From the IMG/VR virus record IMGVR_UViG_3300009182_002684, positions 1-20,286 of that record: 20,286 bases of DNA. One strand, 5' to 3'. The position numbers and the translations under genes are program-made. Shown here one piece after another: positions 8,274 to 14,644 of the stretch; the stretch's first letter is position 1, and each line of letters begins with the position of its first letter. The notes under the pieces were generated by a model, which was not told where the DNA came from, searched no databases, and saw only the letters and a list, made by a program, of their open reading frames with translations. The stretch comes from a virus.

Positions 8274-9160
8274 GAGTAAGATTATTATCCACTGACGGCC
8301 AAGGTTCGTTTAGTGAAAGTATGTGGATTAAACCTGGAATAGCCCAAGACGAAATTGAAGTCAAGGCAGTGATGACTGGAGTATGTCGTTCGGACATCGA
8401 TATGATGCTAGGCAATTTTGGTCCACTGCCAATACATATGAGCGGGCATGAAGGTCTGGGTCAGGTAACCGAGATTGGTTCCGAGATCAAAGATGTGGCA
8501 GTTGGAGACTATGTTGCTACCCGCGGTGAACCAGCTTATGCAGATTACTATAATGTTAGACATGGCGAATATGTACAAGTTCCAGAAGCTCATCCCCGTT
8601 ATATTTTAGAACCTGTGGCCTGTGGAATCAATTGTGTCAATCAAGCATATAGCGAAATTGATAAACGAGCAGATGGGCGTTGTTTAATTATTGGTAGCGG
8701 ATTCCTTGCGTGGGTAGTTTACAACAATCTTCAACATGAATTTGAAGACTTGGAGATTGATGTTCTGGGCCGTAGTAATTCAGAACTATTTGGTGGCGCA
8801 CTTACTTACAAGCCCGAAAGCACTTATGACGTTGTAATCGATTTAGGATCAGGCACAGAAGTATTTGACCAGCCAATTCTAAATAATGAAGCCTTGATTG
8901 TGTTTGGAGTGGAGAAAACGGTTACTACAAACTTTGCTAACATACTTTGGAAATCTTGTACAATGACATTCCCAAGTCCACGTAATAGTAAATTTATCAT
9001 GTCGATGATGGAAGCCCGTTATATGATCGAAAACGGCTTACTTGATGTTGACAAATTCTGGACAAAGTGTTATAATCGTAATACAGAGTGGCAGAAAGCG
9101 TTTGCGGATGGTAAGGACCGTCCAAACGGTTACAGTAGAGGTTACATCAAGTGGGACTAA
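8270..9160 (+). CDS. Zinc-type alcohol/polyol dehydrogenase, medium-chain family
   Basis: The 296-residue product has a GroES-like N-terminal domain with TGVCRSD (C39, the catalytic zinc Cys), SGHEGLGQVTEIGSE (H60, E61) and VGDYV (79-83), then ILEPVACGINC (112-122). The cofactor loop is GSGFLA (142-147). The four-Cys structural zinc lobe usual near residue 90-110 is absent, and the protein is short for the family (about 340-350), the cofactor domain being trimmed. The family oxidises secondary alcohols of sugars and polyols. Pairing with the Gfo/Idh enzyme just upstream (4-base ATGA overlap) suggests consecutive redox steps on one substrate. The substrate is unknown. Confidence 0.8.
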   Translation: MRVRLLSTDGQGSFSESMWIKPGIAQDEIEVKAVMTGVCRSDIDMMLGNFGPLPIHMSGHEGLGQVTEIGSEIKDVAVGDYVATRGEPAYADYYNVRHGEYVQVPEAHPRYILEPVACGINCVNQAYSEIDKRADGRCLIIGSGFLAWVVYNNLQHEFEDLEIDVLGRSNSELFGGALTYKPESTYDVVIDLGSGTEVFDQPILNNEALIVFGVEKTVTTNFANILWKSCTMTFPSPRNSKFIMSMMEARYMIENGLLDVDKFWTKCYNRNTEWQKAFADGKDRPNGYSRGYIKWD

Positions 9161-9669
9161 ACACTGAAGAACGACAAGGCGTAGTTTATTTTACAGGCTA
9201 CGAAGTCGAACATACTATTTGTTATGGTATGAAAACTTTGTTTGTAGTAGGCACACCCGACTACAAAGAAATTAAAAAAATGGCAGGATTACACAGTTGT
9301 AATCATATCTACTTTGGTACTAGTCAAAGTTTTAATCCAAAAGAAATATCACAATCAGAATATAAACCTTGGGACAATGTTATTGTCTCGGCGCTTAAAG
9401 ATGATTTTTGGGTCACATTAGATTTTGACGTTAAGCACACAGAGGGTATTCACGAATCTGGTTATTGTGAATATGAAAAATTTGTGCCGATGATCAGTGT
9501 TAAACTTCCTTACATCAAACAGTTTAACTATAATGCTACACTTAAACTTGATGATTTAACTTGGGGCAAGACTAATCCTGGTGTATGGACTCATCAGTTA
9601 CACGATTTGATGGATATAAAGACTTATACCCACTGGGCTCAGTATACCCAAGACGAGGAAATTAAATGA
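9151..9669 (+). CDS. Uncharacterised phage protein, 172 residues
   Basis: The start is GTG 9151, inside the last ten bases of the dehydrogenase gene, with AGAGG (9137-9141) before it. The product alternates short hydrophobic strands with polar loops: TLFVVG (about 29-34), HIYFG (51-55), WVTLDFDV (88-95) and MISVKLPYIKQFNYNATLKLDD (about 113-134). This repeating strand pattern would fit an alpha/beta or small barrel fold. It has few Cys and no radical-SAM CxxxCxxC, so it is not an obvious QueE. I do not recognise the family. Its place between the oxidoreductases and the other small genes of the dpdA chain suggests a shared role. Confidence 0.75.
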   Translation: MGLNTEERQGVVYFTGYEVEHTICYGMKTLFVVGTPDYKEIKKMAGLHSCNHIYFGTSQSFNPKEISQSEYKPWDNVIVSALKDDFWVTLDFDVKHTEGIHESGYCEYEKFVPMISVKLPYIKQFNYNATLKLDDLTWGKTNPGVWTHQLHDLMDIKTYTHWAQYTQDEEIK

Positions 9670-9965
9670 TACCAAGATCTTGGAGACTTGCTATATTAAA
9701 CTGGCTTGGTGCTGGTTACATGACTATTAGTAAAGACGACGATTATGAGGCGACAAGTATTGGAATTGATTCTATGGCGCCAGAGATTGATGTCACTGGT
9801 TTATCGTTCAATGTTATGTCAGCACAAGGCGGCACTATTGTACAACTTCGCAAGTATGATGACAAACTTAGTTGTAATCACTACAGCACACATATTATCG
9901 CCGAAGGACAAGATGTAGCAGAAAATATTGGTAAAATCGTAGCAATAGAACTTTGGAAGGCTTAA
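9666..9965 (+). CDS. Uncharacterised small phage protein, 99 residues
   Basis: The ATG sits in a 4-base ATGA overlap with the preceding stop. The product has a short hydrophobic N-terminus (ILNWLGAGYM, about residues 10-19), then a beta-rich middle (ITGLS-type strands, GGTIVQLRKYDDK near 54-66) and a helix-forming end (DVAENIGKIVAIELWKA). No catalytic motif is visible. I have the impression that similar small proteins occur in other marine T4-like phages, but cannot verify this. Coupled translation within the dpdA chain is the best clue to its role. Confidence 0.7.
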   Translation: MIPRSWRLAILNWLGAGYMTISKDDDYEATSIGIDSMAPEIDVTGLSFNVMSAQGGTIVQLRKYDDKLSCNHYSTHIIAEGQDVAENIGKIVAIELWKA

Positions 9966-9966
9966 T

Positions 9967-10440
9967 ATGGAACAGCAAAGACAACAAGCATTAGCAGACC
10001 AAGCTAATCGTATTATGGAAAAAGCAGAGCGTAAAATTTGGTGTACGTTCCGCAAAGAAGGAATACATAAATACCCAGCGGCAGCCACAGATCCTAACTT
10101 GTGTACCGCAGGAGAATATGATGTATCGTTTCTTGCTAGTCCTCATAGGCACATTTTTCATTTCCGGGTGTGGATCGATGTTTTCCACAATGACCGGTGT
10201 ATTGAATTCATCCAATTCAAACGATGGCTCGAGAATCTCTATTCCTCCAATAACAATAATTCGAGTTCCGTTTTAGAACTAGATTGGAAGTCTTGCGAAA
10301 TGATCGCAGACGACTTGTATATTCAAATAGCCGGCAGGTATCCTGATCGCGCTGTGTGGATTGAAGTGGCCGAAGATGGCGAGAACGGCTGCCTCATTAA
10401 GTATGAACTTTCTCGTCCTAACCTAAGTTTTAAATATTAA
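9967..10440 (+). CDS. Uncharacterised protein, possible T-fold (QueD/QueF-like) relative
   Basis: The 157-residue product starts with a charged helix, followed by GEYDVSFLASPHRHIFHFRVWIDVF (about 50-74). Next come CIEFIQFKRWLENLY (about 78-92), a Ser/Asn linker, a helix (KSCEMIADDLYIQIAGRYP) and a strand ending in VWIEVAEDGENG. Strand-strand-helix-helix-strand order with a late Glu in IEVAED is the layout of T-fold enzymes (FolE, QueD, QueF). The CIEF..FK.WLE segment also loosely resembles the QueF CVESKSLKLYL motif. The QueF Cys/Asp and QueD zinc His sets are not clearly present, so enzymatic function is not claimed. AAGG (9957-9960) precedes ATG 9967, one base after the previous stop. It is a real gene; the fold call is speculative. 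Confidence 0.7.
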   Translation: MEQQRQQALADQANRIMEKAERKIWCTFRKEGIHKYPAAATDPNLCTAGEYDVSFLASPHRHIFHFRVWIDVFHNDRCIEFIQFKRWLENLYSSNNNNSSSVLELDWKSCEMIADDLYIQIAGRYPDRAVWIEVAEDGENGCLIKYELSRPNLSFKY

Positions 10441-10449
10441 GGAAACAAA

Positions 10450-10671
10450 ATGGGTAAGCCAGTTTACAAACCCAGCCCCAGGGCTTTAGCAGTACACGAT
10501 GACTTAACTAAATTTTTAGATTTTTGTGTTGATTTTGGTTATCGTTTTAACGAAGGCGACTTGTATAATTTTAAAAGTTATGCTTGGCAACAATACAATA
10601 AATTTGTTCAAGGCAAAAATGCCAAGAACATGTGGGCTGAAGATGCACGTCGTTTAGGCAGACCAATTTGA
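10450..10671 (+). CDS. Uncharacterised small basic protein, 73 residues
   Basis: AGGAAA (10441-10446) precedes ATG 10450. The product is mostly helical by composition and rich in Lys, Arg, Tyr and Phe, with no membrane segment or cysteine cluster. Its stop overlaps the TTG start of the glycosyltransferase gene (TTGA), keeping the translational chain unbroken. I do not recognise the family; the basic character would allow nucleic acid or partner-protein binding, which is a guess. Confidence 0.65.
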   Translation: MGKPVYKPSPRALAVHDDLTKFLDFCVDFGYRFNEGDLYNFKSYAWQQYNKFVQGKNAKNMWAEDARRLGRPI

Positions 10672-11723
10672 CAGTTTTTCTAATTGACTTAGAAGCAGTT
10701 CCAACCAGGTACACGGGTCAGTGGAAGACTCATGTACCTGCTTTACTTGAAAAGGAAGGACACAATGTCAAAATTATCTCTGGGCCTGAAGATGTTCCTC
10801 AAGCCACTACTCCTGGTGCTTTTCTTAATTTTGGTGGCACCAATATATATAAGTCTCGTCAAGTTGAAGAAATTAGCCGACTATTTTGCGCCGGAGCAGT
10901 TAGCCCTAATGATCACTTTATTTTTACTGATGCTTGGCACCCTGGCGTCATAAATTTAAAGTATATGAGTGAACTGTTACAGATTCCTGTAACTATACAC
11001 GGACTATGGCATGCTGGTAGTTATGATCCGCAAGACTTCTTAGGCAGACTTATTGGCGATAAGCCTTGGGTAAGACACGCAGAAAAGAGTTTTTTCTTTT
11101 CGTTCGATCATAACTACTTTGCTACAAAATTTCATATCGATATGTTTGCTCGCAATTTATTCGATACTTACGATGACGGCACCAATCCTTATGTGACACA
11201 AACAGGATGGCCAATGGAGTATATGGTAGATGAATTAGCGCCATATAAAAATTTACAAAAGCGTGACTTAATACTATTCCCACATAGAATCGCTCCAGAA
11301 AAACAAGTAGATATTTTTCAAGATCTAGCAAGCAGATTGCCACAATATGAATTCGTTGTTTGTCAGGAAAAAGAATTAACTAAACATGAATATCATACAT
11401 TGTTAGGCCAAGCTAAAATTGTGTTTAGTGCTAACTTACAAGAAACGCTAGGCATTAGTTGTTACGAAGGTGCATTATTAGATGCTATACCAATGGTCCC
11501 AGATCGATTATCATACAGTGAAATGTATCAAGATCATTTTAAGTATCCAAGTATATGGACTGAAAATTATCAAACATACGATACATATCGGTCTGAGCTT
11601 TGCAATACTATTATAGAAGATATCGAAACATACGAAACTAGGGTTCCGTGGATCAAACAACAAGCTGAAACTTTGTCTAAAGAGTTCTTTTCGGCTACTA
11701 ATCTATTGAAAAATATAACATAA
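10668..11723 (+). CDS. GT-B glycosyltransferase (GT4-like)
   Basis: The 351-residue product has two Rossmann-like halves. The N-terminal acceptor half includes AFLNFGGTNIYKS (51-63) and IPVTIHGLWHAGSYD (106-120). The C-terminal donor half begins at DLILFPHRIAPEKQVDIF (200-217), where the RIAPEK segment fits the donor-phosphate loop. It continues to FSANLQETLGISCYEGALLDAIPMVPD (253-279), which holds an E-x7-E motif (E259, E267) typical of GT4 enzymes. The start is TTG, overlapping the previous stop. It closes the dpdA-led chain, and a new promoter begins four bases after its stop. Donor and acceptor are unknown: a modified DNA base, a virion protein or a host surface glycan are all open. Confidence 0.85.
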   Translation: MTVFLIDLEAVPTRYTGQWKTHVPALLEKEGHNVKIISGPEDVPQATTPGAFLNFGGTNIYKSRQVEEISRLFCAGAVSPNDHFIFTDAWHPGVINLKYMSELLQIPVTIHGLWHAGSYDPQDFLGRLIGDKPWVRHAEKSFFFSFDHNYFATKFHIDMFARNLFDTYDDGTNPYVTQTGWPMEYMVDELAPYKNLQKRDLILFPHRIAPEKQVDIFQDLASRLPQYEFVVCQEKELTKHEYHTLLGQAKIVFSANLQETLGISCYEGALLDAIPMVPDRLSYSEMYQDHFKYPSIWTENYQTYDTYRSELCNTIIEDIETYETRVPWIKQQAETLSKEFFSATNLLKNIT

Positions 11724-11726
11724 CCT

Positions 11727-11755
11727 TTGACTTAGACCTAAATAACCTATATAAT
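11727..11755 (+). promoter_or_regulatory. Near-consensus sigma70 promoter giving a leaderless transcript
   Basis: TTGACT (11727-11732), a 17-base spacer and TATAAT (11750-11755) start four bases after the glycosyltransferase stop. Transcription should begin at about 11761-11763, which coincides with the ATG at 11762. The spacer GACCTAAATAACCTA matches those at 1821 and 4895. It should drive the folE unit. Confidence 0.8.
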
Positions 11756-11761
11756 AACTGT

Positions 11762-12178
11762 ATGACACTCGACGAACAATTTGAACGCATGACTTCTAAT
11801 AAAGAAGAACACACTCGTTTATACGAATCTGACAATTTGTATATTGTTTGGGCGATTAAAAAAGATGATCCTAAGTTAGAAGGTTTTATTAATAGTATTG
11901 ACAAAGAATACTATAACTGGCGTTCTACGCTTAATGGAACTAGTAAACGAGATTCAAAACTTGCTAACGCAGAAACTGAAAATTTAGAAGTCCGTGGGCA
12001 TATCTATAGTGTTACTAATGAGCAAATGGATATGTTTGAAAAAATTGCGTTGATGCCGTCAATGAAGTATGGATATAGATTTGAAAAATATGATGTAAAT
12101 GGTATTAAAGCTAAAGAGCAACAAGAAATAATGGAAGTATTAAAAGAGGAAACTAATGGGGAATCCAACACCGCCTGA
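11762..12178 (+). CDS. Uncharacterised acidic/basic helical phage protein, 138 residues
   Basis: The product is highly charged and mostly helical, with RLYESDNLYIVWAIKKDDP (about 19-37) the only strand-like stretch and a Glu/Lys-rich end. No known motif is visible. The ATG at 11762 lies where transcription should begin, so it would be translated without a leader. The next in-frame ATG (11789) has no Shine-Dalgarno either. The last 23 bases overlap the folE start, and GAGGA inside this gene (12144-12148 region) serves as the folE ribosome binding site, so the two are probably coupled. Function unknown. Confidence 0.7.
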   Translation: MTLDEQFERMTSNKEEHTRLYESDNLYIVWAIKKDDPKLEGFINSIDKEYYNWRSTLNGTSKRDSKLANAETENLEVRGHIYSVTNEQMDMFEKIALMPSMKYGYRFEKYDVNGIKAKEQQEIMEVLKEETNGESNTA

Positions 12179-12995
12179 TATTTTAAGAAGAGACAGACTT
12201 AACATGACATCATTTACAACTGAAGATAGAAAAAATGCTAGTAAACTAGTAGAAGAAGCCCCGTATCATCCTGGATACGAAGATGCCGTTATAGACCCTA
12301 ACGCAGGTCGTCCATTGAGCGTAGTAATTCGCGAGCGCATGATTGCAGATAAGAAACGCTTCTGGGCTGGAGATAACATTAGCGAATATGTTAACGAACA
12401 AGATAAAAAACAACTTATCAACGAAGCAACTGAAGCATTTGAAAAAGTATTAGACACTTTATTAATTGATCGTGCGTATGATCCTAATAGTCACGGCACA
12501 GCCCGGCGACTGGCTAAGATGTATTTTAACGAAATTATGGCTGGACGCTATGACCCTGCGCCAGACTGTACAGCATTTCCAAATAATAGCGAGGATAGAT
12601 ATGAAGGTATGTTGGTTGTACGCAGCGAGTTGCGTAGTATGTGTAGTCATCACCATCAGCCTGTCACTGGTGTTGCCTACATAGGAATCATAGCAGCACA
12701 AAAACTTATTGGTCTCAGTAAGTATACTCGTATTGCTCAATGGTGTGCTCGCCGTGGCACATTACAGGAAGAATTGTGTAACGATATCGCAAAAGAAATC
12801 ATGCGAGCCACAGGTAGTAATGATGTAGGAGTTTACATACAAGCTACGCATGGTTGCTGTGAAAATCGCGGTATCATGGCACATAGCTCATTAACTCAGA
12901 CTACAGTACTTAAAGGCGCCTTTACAACAGACGCTGGTACTAAGAAAGAGTTTATGGATAATATTAAATTACAACAGGACTTTGCCCCAAGATGA
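12156..12995 (+). CDS. folE: GTP cyclohydrolase I (first step towards preQ0)
   Basis: FolE converts GTP to 7,8-dihydroneopterin triphosphate, the substrate of QueD. Family motifs are present in order: RSMCSHHHQPVTG (C163, H165, H166, matching the C-E-H-H zinc/catalytic site), LIGLSKYTRIAQWCARRGTLQE (about 184-205), and HGCCENRG (H232, C234, the second zinc Cys region). At 279 residues it is longer than the bacterial enzyme (about 220) because of an N-terminal extension of about 60 residues. The start at 12156 has AGAGG before it; a second Met at 12204 has only a weak site. In a phage with DpdA and QueD, the natural reading is 7-deazaguanine supply, although folate or biopterin use cannot be excluded. 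Confidence 0.93.
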   Translation: MGNPTPPDILRRDRLNMTSFTTEDRKNASKLVEEAPYHPGYEDAVIDPNAGRPLSVVIRERMIADKKRFWAGDNISEYVNEQDKKQLINEATEAFEKVLDTLLIDRAYDPNSHGTARRLAKMYFNEIMAGRYDPAPDCTAFPNNSEDRYEGMLVVRSELRSMCSHHHQPVTGVAYIGIIAAQKLIGLSKYTRIAQWCARRGTLQEELCNDIAKEIMRATGSNDVGVYIQATHGCCENRGIMAHSSLTQTTVLKGAFTTDAGTKKEFMDNIKLQQDFAPR

Positions 12996-13069
12996 TTAAT
13001 GAATTTTTACACGAAATTTATGTATGGTGGATAATGATTATTGCTTTTATAGAATATCTTTTTTCATAA
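12992..13069 (+). CDS. Tiny single-pass membrane protein, 25 residues
   Basis: The ATG overlaps the folE stop as ATGA. The product is MINEFLHEIYVWWIMIIAF followed by IEYLFS: a short acidic start and one hydrophobic, Trp/Ile-rich segment long enough to cross a membrane. No Shine-Dalgarno is needed if translation is coupled. A second tiny membrane ORF follows at 13080, so the pair may be real. Function unknown; a chance ORF remains possible. Confidence 0.4.
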   Translation: MINEFLHEIYVWWIMIIAFIEYLFS

Positions 13070-13079
13070 GAGTAAAATA

Positions 13080-13184
13080 ATGCTAGAAACGATTGTGGAT
13101 TGGCATAGCATCGCAGGATTAATATTTTTTTGCTTAATAGCTATCTTGCTGATTGAAGATATCATTGTTGGCCTTAAAAAATGA
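13080..13184 (+). CDS. Tiny single-pass membrane protein, 34 residues
   Basis: The product starts MLETIVDWHS and then has a clear transmembrane segment (IAGLIFFCLIAILLI, residues 11-25), followed by acidic residues and a C-terminal GLKK. A weak AAGAG (13068-13072) precedes ATG 13080, and the stop overlaps the start of the glycosylase gene (ATGA). Small phage membrane proteins can be holin-like, antiholin-like or exclusion factors, but nothing here decides between these. Confidence 0.5.
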   Translation: MLETIVDWHSIAGLIFFCLIAILLIEDIIVGLKK

Positions 13185-13612
13185 TACAACCTTTAAGAGA
13201 TGATCTAATGGTTCAACAACAGTTGCCCGCAATCGATAAAGGAAAGTTTAGGATTGCTGCGTGGCAGCACATGGTGGCTGTTATCATGCTGAACCAGACG
13301 GGTCGTAAGCCTGTAAAAACTGTGTTCCCTATCTTTATGCACTATTGGTCTAGCCCGAGCAAATTTGTACGGGCACAGGAACAAGAGGTCAAGGATGTGA
13401 TCTGGAGCCTGGGCATGGTCAATGTGCGATACAAAAGATTAGTTGAAATGAGCTATGATTTTGGGCGTTGGGATTTCGATGATGCTACCAAACTGTATGG
13501 CATTGGCAAATACGGGTCAGACAGTTACGAAATCTTTTTCAAGAACAACTATGCCGTAGAACCAACAGATAAAGAACTAAAGAGATATTTGAAAGAAGAA
13601 GTTTTTGCATAA
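13181..13612 (+). CDS. HhH-GPD DNA glycosylase, MBD4-like
   Basis: HhH-GPD glycosylases remove damaged or mismatched bases; the MBD4 branch removes T or U opposite G. The 143-residue product matches the compact MBD4 catalytic domain. It has VIMLNQTGRKPVKTVFPIF (about 34-52), LGMVNVRYKRL (77-87), the helix-hairpin-helix LYGIGKYGSDSY (105-116, nearly the MBD4 HGIGKYGNDSY), and VEPTDKELKRY (127-136), with D130 at the catalytic Asp position. No Fe-S cluster cysteines are present, as in MBD4. It starts in ATGA overlap with the small membrane ORF. In a phage that replaces guanine it may repair G:T mismatches or act on host DNA; both are inference. The family call is strong. Confidence 0.85.
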   Translation: MIQPLRDDLMVQQQLPAIDKGKFRIAAWQHMVAVIMLNQTGRKPVKTVFPIFMHYWSSPSKFVRAQEQEVKDVIWSLGMVNVRYKRLVEMSYDFGRWDFDDATKLYGIGKYGSDSYEIFFKNNYAVEPTDKELKRYLKEEVFA

Positions 13613-13630
13613 CAGATAAAGGAAAGTAAA

Positions 13631-13855
13631 ATGAATAATGTAAGCATTCTAGCCAATCAGGCTATTGAACGAGCAAAAAATTTACAAGAGTTTGCGGTAT
13701 TCCGTGACATGGAAGATATTGTGTTCTGTGGTAAACCAATCCCTTACAATTTAAATCATGTCATGGGCGAGCAGGTAGAGATCACAGTACCAGCCATTGA
13801 CCAAGAGGAAGCCGAACAACGAGTGAATGTTTGGTTGAAAAGTCAGCGAGAGTAA
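13631..13855 (+). CDS. Uncharacterised small acidic protein, 74 residues
   Basis: A strong AAAGGAAAG (13618-13626) precedes ATG 13631, 18 bases after the glycosylase stop. The product is acidic, has one strand-rich middle (DIVFCGKPIPYNLNHV, about 29-44), and ends in a charged helix with EEAEQRVNVWLK. No motif or membrane segment is recognisable. It is the last gene of the folE unit. Confidence 0.65.
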   Translation: MNNVSILANQAIERAKNLQEFAVFRDMEDIVFCGKPIPYNLNHVMGEQVEITVPAIDQEEAEQRVNVWLKSQRE

Positions 13856-13887
13856 ATAAACACAGCGGTCTTTTGGTGTCATCCCGC

Positions 13888-13916
13888 TTTACAAACTCTG
13901 CCATCTATGCTATAAT
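13888..13916 (+). promoter_or_regulatory. Extended -10 sigma70 promoter for queD
   Basis: TTTACA (13888-13893), a 17-base spacer and TATAAT (13911-13916) preceded by TGC (13908-13910) form an extended -10 promoter. The leader is short and holds AGGAGA (13923-13928) before ATG 13935. Confidence 0.8.
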
Positions 13917-13934
13917 TTAACATAGGAGAAATAA

Positions 13935-14384
13935 ATGGCAAAGTATTATTCAACAAAACACTACGGACACAACATTGGATTAAGTGCGGTATTCCGTCAA
14001 CCTAATGCCGATCATAGCCACTGTCACTTACTTCATGGCTACAGTCTAGCATTCACATTTACTTTTGGATGCGATAAATTAGATGATAAAAACTGGGCAG
14101 TAGATTTTGGTGGGCTCAAGAAACTCAAGGCCTGGTTAGAAGATAATTTTGATCACAAGCTGGCTTTGGATCGAGCAGATCCACACTTGGCTAAGTTCCA
14201 AGAATTAGAAGAATTAGACTTGGCTGAGATTAGAATCTTTGATGGAGTTGGAGCAGAGAAGTTTGCCGAACATGCCTTTAATTTTGCTGATGCGTTAATC
14301 CGAGAAGCAAGTAATAATCGCTGTTATTGTGTAAGAGCAGAGTGTGCCGAACACGGCGCCAATTCTGCTATCTATGAGGGTTGA
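13935..14384 (+). CDS. queD: 6-carboxytetrahydropterin synthase (QueD/PTPS family)
   Basis: QueD converts dihydroneopterin triphosphate into 6-carboxytetrahydropterin, the second step towards preQ0. The 149-residue T-fold protein has CHLLHGYSL (C30-L38, matching C..lHGH), WAVDFGGLKKLKAWLED (54-70, matching viDF..lk), NFDHKLAL (71-78, D73-H74 catalytic pair) and AECAEHGANSAIYEG at the end, with the substrate-binding Glu. Two features are atypical: the second His of the HGH zinc motif is Tyr36, and the usual upstream AAH is replaced by GLSAVF. Nearby H27, H29 and H31 might take over zinc binding. FolE (upstream unit) and DpdA give the pathway context. The family is sure; the exact activity needs care because of the altered metal site. 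Confidence 0.88.
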   Translation: MAKYYSTKHYGHNIGLSAVFRQPNADHSHCHLLHGYSLAFTFTFGCDKLDDKNWAVDFGGLKKLKAWLEDNFDHKLALDRADPHLAKFQELEELDLAEIRIFDGVGAEKFAEHAFNFADALIREASNNRCYCVRAECAEHGANSAIYEG

Positions 14385-14386
14385 AT

Positions 14387-14644
14387 ATGCGTGAACAAAA
14401 AAAGATAAATGAAATATTAGATTTGCTACAAGAAGAATGTGGTGAAGTAGTGCAGATGGTTAGCAAAGCCAGACGTTTTGGATTAGAAGAAAAACGCGAA
14501 GATCTAGTGAAAGAACTAGGCGATGTATCACTTTTAATTGAATTGCTACAGGCTTATCAACTTTTTACTGTATCAGAACTACAAGAAGCTAAATTGAACA
14601 AGAGCAAAAAACTAGCTAAATGGTCCACAATCTACGAAGACTAA
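14387..14644 (+). CDS. MazG-like NTP pyrophosphohydrolase
   Basis: All-alpha NTP pyrophosphohydrolases hydrolyse nucleoside triphosphates to monophosphates and PPi using Mg2+. The 85-residue product shows the single-domain MazG signature EECGE (E16, E17, E20) and, after a 22-residue gap, ELGD (E43, D46), giving ExxE...ExxD. The ATG at 14387 is preferred over the in-frame TTG at 14381 because GAGGG (14376-14380) lies six bases before it. It follows queD by two bases and shares its transcript. In this phage it might remove unwanted or unmodified dNTPs or house-clean the pool. MazG-like proteins are common in marine phages, so a link to deazaguanine is not required. Confidence 0.85.
   Translation: MREQKKINEILDLLQEECGEVVQMVSKARRFGLEEKREDLVKELGDVSLLIELLQAYQLFTVSELQEAKLNKSKKLAKWSTIYED

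Noticed and set aside
9151-9669. QueE (radical SAM 7-carboxy-7-deazaguanine synthase) to complete the pathway
   Set aside because: No CxxxCxxC cluster motif is present, so the pathway gap stands.
10732-10953. A hydrophobic 73-codon ORF inside the GT-B gene in another frame
   Set aside because: Lies wholly within a gene with family motifs and has no upstream signals apart from chance purines.
13864-13888. AGCGG...CCGCT followed by TTTA, as a rho-independent terminator after the folE unit
   Set aside because: The stem is only five pairs with a 15-base loop, and the T run is three bases and is part of the queD -35.
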